Of a stretch of DNA of 58,022 nt, positions 1 through 6,128 are shown in pieces. The notes under the pieces are model-generated. The model saw only the letters and a list, made by a program, of their open reading frames with translations. It was not told where the DNA came from and made no database searches. The number at the start of each line of letters is the position of its first letter. Positions within the stretch are counted from its first letter, which is position 1. This DNA comes from Candidatus Rubneribacter avistercoris. Its GTDB lineage: Bacteria; Actinomycetota; Coriobacteriia; Coriobacteriales; Eggerthellaceae. The DNA is taken from assembly GCA_019115845.1 (NCBI GenBank), contig DXCU01000061.1, positions 1 to 58,022 of the forward strand, given 5' to 3'. The position numbers and the translations under genes were made by a program.

Positions 1-57
1 CATGGTTGCGCATCAGGGGAAGGCGGCTCTGATTATGCTGTTGCAGAAAAGGGAAGT

Positions 58-351
58 ATGAAGGATTATACAGGGGGAATGGCAAGTGTTGTGTTGACTG
101 GCTACGGGACGATTCTTGAGGCTGACCCATGCGCTCTGCAAGCGCTTGTTTTGATGCACGATTCGGGGGAGGGAGGGGGGCAAGAAGTGCTTTTCGACTT
201 CTCGGGTCATACTGAGTTTCTTCCTGTGGAACTTGACGAGTGTCGTCCTGGGGATGAGGTGGAGGTCACCTACTTCAAGGTGAAGCGGGCTTCCGGTGGT
301 CTTGCGGGCGAGTCTCTGACGGTTGTGCGCTCGGTTTCGGTTTCCGAATAA
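58..351 (+). CDS. Small hypothetical protein
   Basis: I do not recognise this 97-residue protein. It is acidic and shows alternating hydrophobic segments typical of a small beta-rich domain (around residues 9-24, 40-56 and 63-75), with no signal peptide, membrane segment or cysteine. The second half resembles a small OB/beta-barrel fold, but this is only an impression. Two ATG codons are possible (58 and 79); both have purine-rich tracts lying too close for a normal ribosome binding site, so the start is uncertain. A clear rho-independent terminator about 120 bp downstream (472-519) supports a real transcription unit that begins at or before the window edge. Confidence 0.55.
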   Translation: MKDYTGGMASVVLTGYGTILEADPCALQALVLMHDSGEGGGQEVLFDFSGHTEFLPVELDECRPGDEVEVTYFKVKRASGGLAGESLTVVRSVSVSE

Positions 352-471
352 TCCCCTCGAACTACTCTTTCGCAGATATTTGCAGCGCCTTTGCTCAGCG
401 GCTTGTTCGCCCTGGTAGGTTGAATTTCAAAATGCAACAGCGTTGCGCTTAGTCTTGCGGACGAAGTCCAC

Positions 472-519
472 AGGCCCCTGCGAAGGTAGCCTTTTGGGCT
501 GTCTAGTAGGGGCCTTTTC
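472..519 (+). terminator. Rho-independent terminator
   Basis: The 8-bp arms AGGCCCCT (472-479) and AGGGGCCT (508-515) enclose a smaller AGCC/GGCT hairpin and are followed by TTTTCTT. It would end transcription of the small gene at 58-351. Confidence 0.75.
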
Positions 520-582
520 TTGCTTAGAGCGGGCTTTCTTTTTGCGTCACTCTACAGAGGACGAGGGCGTCAGGATGCATCT

Positions 583-1017
583 TTATCGCCGAGTAATTTT
601 AGAGATAAAGTCGCATACCTCATGGGCCGTTATTTTCGGTACGGGAGAACCCCCAAAAGCCTTTTTGTCGTAGCTCACAAGAGCATCTACTTGATTGAGT
701 TCGGCGCACGCGCGAACAATCGCATCTTCGTAATCCGGCTCATCAGAAACAAGCGCCGCCCTCACAATACGCGCATCCGTTGGCGCAAGAGAGAATACGT
801 CCACAATGTTCGCAATGGCTTGACGTGCCTCTTTTTCGGAAAAGTCACAATGATGGGCGAGCGTGTAATAGGCCTCGTTCAGGGATGACGCGCACGCCAA
901 AATATCCGCATCGCCCATAACGAGGTTACGCACCGCGCAACTCACTTCCTCATGTTTGTTCGAACCGACAAAACACCAGTACACGAGTGCATTTACATCA
1001 AAGAGGATAGTCGCCAT
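583..1017 (-). CDS. vapC: PIN-domain toxin (VapC-like ribonuclease)
   Basis: This 144-residue protein has the PIN-domain pattern: it opens with a hydrophobic strand ending FDVNAL (first catalytic Asp7), has a conserved Glu in the SLNEAYY segment, and a second acidic cluster at SDEPDYEDA followed by a strand with SYDKKAF. PIN toxins of VapBC modules are Mg-dependent endoribonucleases that cut tRNA or rRNA and are neutralised by the antitoxin. I chose the ATG at 1017 because AGGAGG lies just upstream; an ATG at 1044 would add nine residues without a good ribosome binding site. The start overlaps the end of the AbrB-type antitoxin gene by 20 bp, the usual coupled arrangement. The RNA target cannot be read from the sequence. 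Confidence 0.85.
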   Translation of the reverse strand: MATILFDVNALVYWCFVGSNKHEEVSCAVRNLVMGDADILACASSLNEAYYTLAHHCDFSEKEARQAIANIVDVFSLAPTDARIVRAALVSDEPDYEDAIVRACAELNQVDALVSYDKKAFGGSPVPKITAHEVCDFISKITRR

Positions 1018-1300
1018 GGATGCGCCCCTCCTTTCGTGCTGCACTCACCATGTCCTCAGCGGTTGCACCCAAAGGCCACGTTTTTCCTCTCGACAATTCA
1101 GCATTACTCTGCTCGGCCTTCTCCAAGCGTTCAAGCCTGCGTGCTTGGTCATCTCGCTTAAAATAAACGACTACCACATTCTCGCGCGGACTATCAAGTT
1201 CAACCGGCTCCGACGCGGACACACCCAGTCGTTCTCGCAGCCCCTTGGGAATGGCAATAGATTCAGAGTTGCCTGTTTTTGTTAATGTGGAAGTATACAT
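998..1300 (-). CDS. vapB: AbrB/MazE-family antitoxin
   Basis: The first 50 residues form a SpoVT/AbrB swapped-hairpin DNA-binding domain (TKTGNSESIAIPKGLRERLG, then a strand with VELDSPRENVVVVYF). The remainder is a charged helical tail that would wrap the PIN toxin encoded just downstream. The start ATG at 1300 is preceded by a strong GAGGAGGG Shine-Dalgarno. Antitoxins of this kind bind their own promoter as toxin-antitoxin complexes, and a suitable direct repeat (1320-1338) overlaps the promoter. The pair is one of three toxin-antitoxin loci in the window. Confidence 0.85.
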   Translation of the reverse strand: MYTSTLTKTGNSESIAIPKGLRERLGVSASEPVELDSPRENVVVVYFKRDDQARRLERLEKAEQSNAELSRGKTWPLGATAEDMVSAARKEGRIHGDYPL

Positions 1301-1319
1301 TGCACCCTCCTCACATTCT

Positions 1320-1338
1320 TGTCATTACCTGTCATTAC
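1320..1338. promoter_or_regulatory. Direct-repeat operator of the vapBC promoter
   Basis: TGTCATTAC occurs twice at 1320-1328 and 1330-1338 with a 10-bp period, so both copies face the same side of the helix. The repeats overlap the -10 region and the initiation site of the promoter at 1337-1365, the position expected for autorepression by the AbrB-type antitoxin. Confidence 0.5.
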
Positions 1339-1365
1339 GGTACCGAGACGCAAGAAAAAAGTCAA
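1337..1365 (-). promoter_or_regulatory. Promoter of vapBC
   Basis: Minus strand: -35 TTGACT (1365-1360), a 17-bp spacer, -10 TACCGT (1342-1337). The -35 is near consensus and the -10 is weak. It lies about 40 bp upstream of the antitoxin ATG. Confidence 0.6.
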
Positions 1366-1385
1366 TGGGAAGAAACACGCATTGA

Positions 1386-1417
1386 ATAACAAGGGAGCAA
1401 CATAACAAGGGGGCAAC
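1386..1417. repeat. Tandem 16-bp duplication
   Basis: ATAACAAGGGAGCAAC at 1386-1401 is repeated directly at 1402-1417 with one A-to-G change. It lies in the 378-bp stretch between the divergent vapBC and fchA-like genes. Apart from the vapBC promoter and operator I see no other feature there; no convincing promoter for the folate operon was found. Confidence 0.6.
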
Positions 1418-1678
1418 GCCGCGCAAAGGGGTGCAAAGCGGCTCGTCTCAATCTGTGTCAAACCTGTGCCAAATCTCTCATCACATAGAAGACATATGCC
1501 CTATTTTTTCTTGTCTCTGCCCTCTGTCATCAATTCTGCTGTTGGTAGCGCTGCTGGCGATCAGCCGCATGTCGAGGGTTCGTGCAGGTTCCGTTGTCCG
1601 GCGGGCGCGGCGTGTGCGGCATAGCGTATCATGCGAACGGTGCATGTGCTGCAACGTGGATTCGATGGGAGGCAACCG

Positions 1679-2290
1679 GTGGACACGACGTTTATCGACG
1701 AATTGGCAAGTGCCGCGCCCACGCCGGGCGGCGGCGGGGCGAGCGCCTACGTGGGCGCGCTTGCGTCGGCCCTTGCTTCCATGGTGGGCAACCTGACCGT
1801 GGGGAAGAAAGCGTACGCCCAGGTGGAAGCCGAGGTGTACGTGACATTGGAGAAGCTGGCCGACGTGCGCGAGCGCCTGTTGGAGCTGGTGGACGAGGAC
1901 GCGCAGGCGTTCGCGCCCTTGGCGGCAGCGTATCGCATGCCCAAGGCAACGCCCGAGGAGCAGGCGGCCAAAAACGACGCGCTGCAGGCGGCGCTCGTGG
2001 GCGCGTGCGACGTGCCGCTCGAAATCATGGAGCGCGTGTCTGACGTGGTGGAACTCACGGACTTTTTGGCCCATAACGGCAGCAAGATGGCGCTTTCCGA
2101 TGCCGGTGTGGCGGCGGCGTTCGCACGTGCGGCGGCGGATGGGGCCAGCCTCAACATCTTTATCAACGCCGCTTCCATGGATGATAGGGAGCAGGCTCAG
2201 CGTTACCGCGACCGGGCAAACGCTGTGGTCGATTCTGTCCGCGCGCGCTGCGATGACTTGTTCCAGCACGTCAAGCAGGCGGTTTCGTAG
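1679..2290 (+). CDS. fchA: Cyclodeaminase/cyclohydrolase family protein (FchA-like)
   Basis: This 203-residue, all-helical protein belongs to the formiminotransferase-cyclodeaminase C-terminal family. It opens with the family signature FIDELASAAPTPGGGG, followed by the long helices that build the folate-binding dimer. Members act either as formimino-THF cyclodeaminase or as 5,10-methenyl-THF cyclohydrolase (FchA of acetogens and purine degraders). The adjacent FolD lacks the catalytic Lys needed for its own cyclohydrolase activity, so methenyl-THF cyclohydrolase is the better guess; no formiminotransferase is nearby. I chose the GTG at 1679: a GGGAGG lies 6 bp upstream and the protein then begins where relatives begin. 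An ATG at 1631 would add 16 residues without homology. Confidence 0.85.
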   Translation: MDTTFIDELASAAPTPGGGGASAYVGALASALASMVGNLTVGKKAYAQVEAEVYVTLEKLADVRERLLELVDEDAQAFAPLAAAYRMPKATPEEQAAKNDALQAALVGACDVPLEIMERVSDVVELTDFLAHNGSKMALSDAGVAAAFARAAADGASLNIFINAASMDDREQAQRYRDRANAVVDSVRARCDDLFQHVKQAVS

Positions 2291-2391
2291 TACCTATCCG
2301 AAGCAATCCGAAACCGTTCGAAGCCATTCGCAACCATCCAAAACTGTCCACGACCATTCGACGAATATCTCCAAGAGAAGGAGCCAACTAC

Positions 2392-3255
2392 ATGGCCGTT
2401 CTGCTGAAAGGAAAGCCGGTCACCGAGCGCATGGCGCAGGAGCTTGCCCCGCGCATTGAAACGCTGCGCGCGGCGGGGGTAGAGCCGACGCTCGCTATCG
2501 TGCGTATGGGGGAGCGCCCCGATGATCTGTCGTACGAACGCACGGCAATCAAGCGTGCGGAAAGTTTGGGCGTGACCGTCAAGCCGTACGTGCTGGACGA
2601 GTTCGCCCCTCAGGAGGCGCTGCACGCCACGCTCCAGTCCGTCAACCTAGATGCGGGCGTGCACGGCTGCCTCATGTTCCGTCCGCTTCCGAGCTTCATC
2701 GACGAAAAAGCCATGTGCAACGCGCTTTCCCCCGACAAGGATGTGGACGGCATTTCGCTCGCCTCGCTTGCGGCGGTGTTCACGGATGCGAGCGAGGGGT
2801 TCCCGCCTTGCACGGCGGCGGCGTGCGTGCGCATGCTCGACCATTACGAAGTGCCGTTGGCGGGCAAGCACGTGGTGGTGGTGGGCCGCAGCTTGGTGGT
2901 GGGCAAGCCGGTGTCCATGATGCTGCTGCGACGCAACGCCAGCGTGACCATCTGCCACTCCAAGACCGAGCACTTGGAGAAGATCTGCCGCTCGGCTGAC
3001 ATCGTCATCTGCGCCACGGGGCGCGCCCGCGCGTTCGGCGCGGAGTGCTTCAGCCCCGGTCAGACGGTGCTTGATGTGGGCATCAACTTCGACACGCACG
3101 GAAACCTGTGCGGTGACGTCAACTTTGACGAGGTGGAGCCTGTCGTGGGTGCCATCACGCCGGTGCCCGGCGGCATCGGCACCGTGACCACGTCCATGAC
3201 CATGGCGCACACGGTTGCCGCGGCGCAGGCCGCTGCGGAGGCGATGCGCCGATGA
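2392..3255 (+). CDS. folD: Methylene-THF dehydrogenase FolD, catalytic Lys replaced
   Basis: This 287-residue protein is FolD in length and motifs: the folate-site Tyr48, the PDKDVDG loop (Asp119), a Rossmann GRSLVVGKP nucleotide loop and the C-terminal ITPVPGGIGTVT signature. FolD normally oxidises 5,10-methylene-THF with NADP and then hydrolyses the methenyl product. In the usual Y-x3-K motif the Tyr is present, but the catalytic Lys (Lys56 in the human enzyme) is Ala52, and the Gln of VQLPLP is Phe96 (MFRPLP). In characterised homologues these two residues are needed for cyclohydrolase activity, whereas the dehydrogenase can survive their loss. The upstream FchA-like protein could supply the missing step. 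The ATG at 2392 lies downstream of AGAAGGAG, and the end overlaps the next gene by 4 bp. Confidence 0.9.
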   Translation: MAVLLKGKPVTERMAQELAPRIETLRAAGVEPTLAIVRMGERPDDLSYERTAIKRAESLGVTVKPYVLDEFAPQEALHATLQSVNLDAGVHGCLMFRPLPSFIDEKAMCNALSPDKDVDGISLASLAAVFTDASEGFPPCTAAACVRMLDHYEVPLAGKHVVVVGRSLVVGKPVSMMLLRRNASVTICHSKTEHLEKICRSADIVICATGRARAFGAECFSPGQTVLDVGINFDTHGNLCGDVNFDEVEPVVGAITPVPGGIGTVTTSMTMAHTVAAAQAAAEAMRR

Positions 3256-4046
3256 CGATGGTGGAGGTGGACGAGGCGCGCTGCATCGGCTGCGGCAGAT
3301 GCGCCGACGACTGCATAGCCGACGACCTGCGCATCGAAGGCGGCGTGGCGCAGGTGCTGGGCCGCTGCTTGCTGTGCGGCCACTGCGTTGCCGTGTGCCC
3401 GACGGGCGCGGTGTCCATTCCGGGCTACGACATGGACGACGTGGAGCCCGCCGCCCAGTTGAGCGAGTTCGTGGCGCCGAAGGACCTGCTGCGCGCCATC
3501 AAGTCGCGGCGCAGCATCCGCGCGTACCGTCTGCAGCCGGTGGGTCGGGAGGAGCTGGAGCTCGTTTTGCAGGCGGGTCGCTACACCGCCACGGCGAAGA
3601 ACGCGCAAGCGTGCCGGTTCGTCGCCGTGCAGGAGGGGCTGGACGAGTTCAAGCGGATCGTGTGGGACGGGCTGGCCTGCGCGCTTGGGAGAACCGACGA
3701 GGATGCGCGCTGGGCGCAGCCGATGATGCCCCTGCTTACGCGCGAGCGGCGCTCCCCTGTGGACGACTACCTGTTCCGCAACGCTCCGGCGGTGCTGTTC
3801 GTGGCGGCCGAGCGCGCCGACGACGCGGGGCTGGCGGCCCAGAACATGGAGCTCATGGCGGCGTCGCTGGGGATGGGCGTGATGTACAACGGCTACTTGT
3901 GCCGGGCGTCCGAAAACATCCCCGAGGCGAAGGAGTGGCTGGGGGCGCAGGATCGGCCGCTGCAAATCTGCATGCTGCTGGGGTATCCGGCGCGCACCTA
4001 CCGACGCACCGCCCCCCGCCGGCCGGGGGATTTCGTGATGAAGTGA
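3252..4046 (+). CDS. Ferredoxin-domain nitroreductase
   Basis: The N-terminus (residues 1-55) is a two-cluster ferredoxin with Cys11, 14, 17, 21 and Cys39, 42, 45, 49 in C-x2-C-x2-C-x3-C spacing, so it should bind two [4Fe-4S] clusters. Residues 75-255 are an FMN-dependent nitroreductase fold, opening with IKSRRSIRAY and containing the helix around AAQNMELMAASLGMG. Such proteins pass electrons from ferredoxin-like clusters to FMN and reduce nitro, quinone or enone substrates. The gene overlaps folD by ATGA and ends the operon before a strong terminator. A role in folate-linked redox is only suggested by position; the substrate is unknown. Confidence 0.85.
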   Translation: MTMVEVDEARCIGCGRCADDCIADDLRIEGGVAQVLGRCLLCGHCVAVCPTGAVSIPGYDMDDVEPAAQLSEFVAPKDLLRAIKSRRSIRAYRLQPVGREELELVLQAGRYTATAKNAQACRFVAVQEGLDEFKRIVWDGLACALGRTDEDARWAQPMMPLLTRERRSPVDDYLFRNAPAVLFVAAERADDAGLAAQNMELMAASLGMGVMYNGYLCRASENIPEAKEWLGAQDRPLQICMLLGYPARTYRRTAPRRPGDFVMK

Positions 4047-4050
4047 CACG

Positions 4051-4089
4051 GGAAGGGCCCTGCGCCGCGTGCGAGCGCAGGGCCCTTCC
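4051..4089. terminator. Bidirectional terminator between convergent genes
   Basis: A perfect 14-bp stem, GGAAGGGCCCTGCG (4051-4064) with its complement (4076-4089), sits between the folate operon and the convergent gene at 4108. Short A/T runs flank it. Confidence 0.75.
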
Positions 4090-4107
4090 TCAAAAAGGCG
4101 AGGCGCG

Positions 4108-5013
4108 CTATGCCGCTTCAGGCAGCGCGGCGCTCTCTTCGCCGTCGTTTTCGCCGGTTGCGCCGCCTGTGATCACGCTGATGGCGTTCGCCGCCGCAGC
4201 CGCGACGTCCTCGGGCGACGAGTTCTCCAGCACATCAGTGCCTCCCTCCACCGTGCAGCCGGAGCAGCCTTCGTTGCGACCGGCCTCCATGGCGTCGTTG
4301 ATGGTGCCCGCGTAGATGGTTTCAGAGTTCTTGATGTACTGGCAATCGGGGTTGAAGTGGTACTTCTTGCCGAAGGGGGTCCAGTAGCACAGCCCGTCGT
4401 CGGACAGCACGGCGGCGCTGGCCTCGGCTGCGTCGAGGTCCTCCTGGGTGGCGGGGTTGTAGTCGATGCCGCTGCCGATGGCCGCCACCAGCGCCACGCC
4501 GGCCACGATGGAGCAGATTTTCTTCGACTTCGCGTCCATGTCCTTGTTCGTCAGCATGAGCAGGATGATGGGCGCGAAGGCGATGACGGCGATGATGACG
4601 CCCAGCTGGGTTTGCACCCAGTAAGCCGTCTTGTTCTCCTTGGAGGCGGGCGCTATGTGGTTGGCGCGCTTCCACAACTGAGATCCGATGACGACCAGCA
4701 CCAGGTCAACCACGATGAACACGATGACCCAGACCACGGGCGAGAGGCCCGGCAGGTAAAGCGTGCCGTTGGACGTGAGGATGGCCAGGATTTCGCAGAC
4801 GATGCCGACCGCCCACAGAGCGACGGCCCCGATGCGGAACGGCAGCGCGTTGCCCGCGCGTTCGGCGTGCATCTCGTCGCGGAGGGCTTTGGTGGCTTCC
4901 CCGGTGCCTCCTTGCTTCGGCTTGGAGATTTTCGTGCCGGTTTTGGCGTCAACGAACTGGCGCTCCTTCGGCTTTTTCTCTTTGCGCTCCTCTTCCGGCG
5001 CTTTGTCTGCCAT
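4108..5013 (-). CDS. Membrane protein with C-terminal Cys/His metal-site motif
   Basis: The protein has 301 residues. The N-terminal 60 residues are highly charged (Lys/Glu) and cytoplasmic, followed by about four membrane helices (roughly residues 60-190). The C-terminal region (about 205-260) reads YWTPFGKKYHFNPDCQYI, then GCSGC, a His-Asp-Cys plus Cys-x2-Cys pattern seen at the ends of many Gram-positive surface and nuclease proteins and likely to bind zinc. The tail is acidic. The ATG at 5013 has a GGAGGG site 8 bp upstream, better than the ATG at 5049. Function is unknown; the gene is convergent with the folate operon. Confidence 0.75.
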   Translation of the reverse strand: MADKAPEEERKEKKPKERQFVDAKTGTKISKPKQGGTGEATKALRDEMHAERAGNALPFRIGAVALWAVGIVCEILAILTSNGTLYLPGLSPVVWVIVFIVVDLVLVVIGSQLWKRANHIAPASKENKTAYWVQTQLGVIIAVIAFAPIILLMLTNKDMDAKSKKICSIVAGVALVAAIGSGIDYNPATQEDLDAAEASAAVLSDDGLCYWTPFGKKYHFNPDCQYIKNSETIYAGTINDAMEAGRNEGCSGCTVEGGTDVLENSSPEDVAAAAANAISVITGGATGENDGEESAALPEAA

Positions 5014-5137
5014 GGAATCCACCCTCCTGCTTTGCCCTGCGTGCATCAACTTTTATTTGAACCTCGCTACGCAGGTCGACCTGTCGATAACCTTCGTTAT
5101 GATACCTGAGTGCCTGTTGAAGGGGCGCAAAAAGCAA

Positions 5138-5162
5138 GGGGTTCAACAATTGGTTGAACCCC
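5138..5162. promoter_or_regulatory. Perfect 10-bp inverted repeat (operator or leader hairpin)
   Basis: GGGGTTCAAC (5138-5147), a 5-nt AATTG loop, then GTTGAACCCC (5153-5162). There is no T-run on either side, so it is not an ordinary terminator. It lies about 45 bp upstream of the gene at 5208 and downstream of a possible -10 TATGAT (5098-5103). Confidence 0.55.
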
Positions 5163-5207
5163 CGCAGGGATGCGCTTGACGAAAAGCGTTTGGCAAGGAG
5201 GTTCGGT

Positions 5208-5480
5208 ATGGACGTGCAGCAGCTGGCGGGGCAGTTCGTGAAATCGGTGGCGGACGACCCGTCGCTTCTGAAGCAGTTCGGCGTTGATCCGGCGCAGGCC
5301 GTGAAAGATGCCGTCGGAGTGGATTTGAGCGATGAGGACTTGGGCAACGTCGTGTCTGCCGTGGAGCCGTTGCTGGAAGGCAAGGACCTCGACATGGGCA
5401 GGATAGCCGAGGTGGCGGGCGACCTTCTGGCCGACGGCGACATCTTGGGCAAGCTGGGCGGGTTGTTCGGGGGCAAGTAG
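5208..5480 (+). CDS. Small acidic helical protein, unknown
   Basis: This 90-residue acidic protein has amphipathic helices, a repeated hydrophobic heptad-like pattern, and a glycine-rich tail ending GGLFGGK. It has no membrane segment, cysteine or signal peptide. I do not recognise the family. The ATG at 5208 is preceded by an excellent AAGGAGG; an upstream ATG at 5154 overlaps the inverted repeat and lacks a Shine-Dalgarno. The gene sits alone between a membrane protein and tsaE, so the context does not suggest a function. Confidence 0.7.
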   Translation: MDVQQLAGQFVKSVADDPSLLKQFGVDPAQAVKDAVGVDLSDEDLGNVVSAVEPLLEGKDLDMGRIAEVAGDLLADGDILGKLGGLFGGK

Positions 5481-5566
5481 GGCGCCTTGCGCGTTGCGCC
5501 CTGCGGCCCCGCGCGCACGCCGCGGCCTTTGCCGCTCCCGCCGCCTCCCGCCGTCCCTCTTGCGGA

Positions 5567-5582
5567 TGTTTCACGTGAAACG
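5567..5582. promoter_or_regulatory. Candidate parS centromere site
   Basis: TGTTTCACGTGAAACG matches the conserved bacterial ParB-binding palindrome TGTTTCACGTGAAACA at 15 of 16 positions, including the full 14-bp palindromic core. It lies in the intergenic gap before tsaE. Chromosomal parS sites cluster around oriC, so it may indicate that the window lies in the origin-proximal part of the chromosome. Confidence 0.75.
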
Positions 5583-5618
5583 CGCTGGAGGGGCGGCGGG
5601 AGCGGTATCATACGGAAC

Positions 5619-6125
5619 ATGGCAAACGGGCTGACATACCTTCGCAAGACCACCTCGTCCGAGGCGACCAAGCAGCTTGCGTTCACGTTGGCGCCGTACC
5701 TGCATCCCGGCGACGTGATTGTGCTGACGGGCGATTTGGGCGCGGGCAAGACGCAGTTCGTGCAGGGCGTGGCCGCCGGGCTGGGCGTGCGCGACCAGGT
5801 GACCAGCCCAACGTTCAACATTCTGCTCACGTATCCGGGTGGGTCGTTGCCGCTGTACCACTTCGACTTGTACCGGCTGGACTCCTCCGATCAGCTTGAG
5901 GACGTCGGGTATTACGAAACCATAGACGCCGACGGCGCGTCGTTCATCGAATGGGGCGAGAAGTTCCCCGAGGCGCTGCCGTACGGCTATCTGGAGATAT
6001 GCATTCGCACGGATGACGAGGGGAACCGCACGGTCTGCGCCCACGCGTACGGCGACCGGTCCCGTCAGCTTCTGTTCCTGTGGGCGAAGGACTCGAAGTC
6101 GCGCCTGATGAAATCTGCGAGGTAA
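5619..6125 (+). CDS. tsaE: tRNA t6A biosynthesis ATPase TsaE
   Basis: The protein has 168 residues, the usual TsaE size. It has a P-loop (GDLGAGKTQFVQG, residues about 40-52), the TSPTF switch motif, the FDLYRL segment and the ...FIEWGEKFPE motif typical of TsaE/YjeE. TsaE is the ATPase that activates the TsaB-TsaD heterodimer during N6-threonylcarbamoyladenosine formation at A37 of ANN-decoding tRNAs. The ATG at 5619 fits the family start. The gene ends 3 bp before the TsaB-RimI-TsaD fusion, so the two are almost certainly co-transcribed and act in one complex. TsaC, which supplies threonylcarbamoyl-AMP, is not in the window. Confidence 0.95.
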   Translation: MANGLTYLRKTTSSEATKQLAFTLAPYLHPGDVIVLTGDLGAGKTQFVQGVAAGLGVRDQVTSPTFNILLTYPGGSLPLYHFDLYRLDSSDQLEDVGYYETIDADGASFIEWGEKFPEALPYGYLEICIRTDDEGNRTVCAHAYGDRSRQLLFLWAKDSKSRLMKSAR

Positions 6126-6128
6126 CCT

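Noticed and set aside
443..888. Two overlapping plus-strand frames upstream of and across the PIN toxin
   Set aside because: They run through the terminator and antisense to the toxin gene and show no protein-like pattern.
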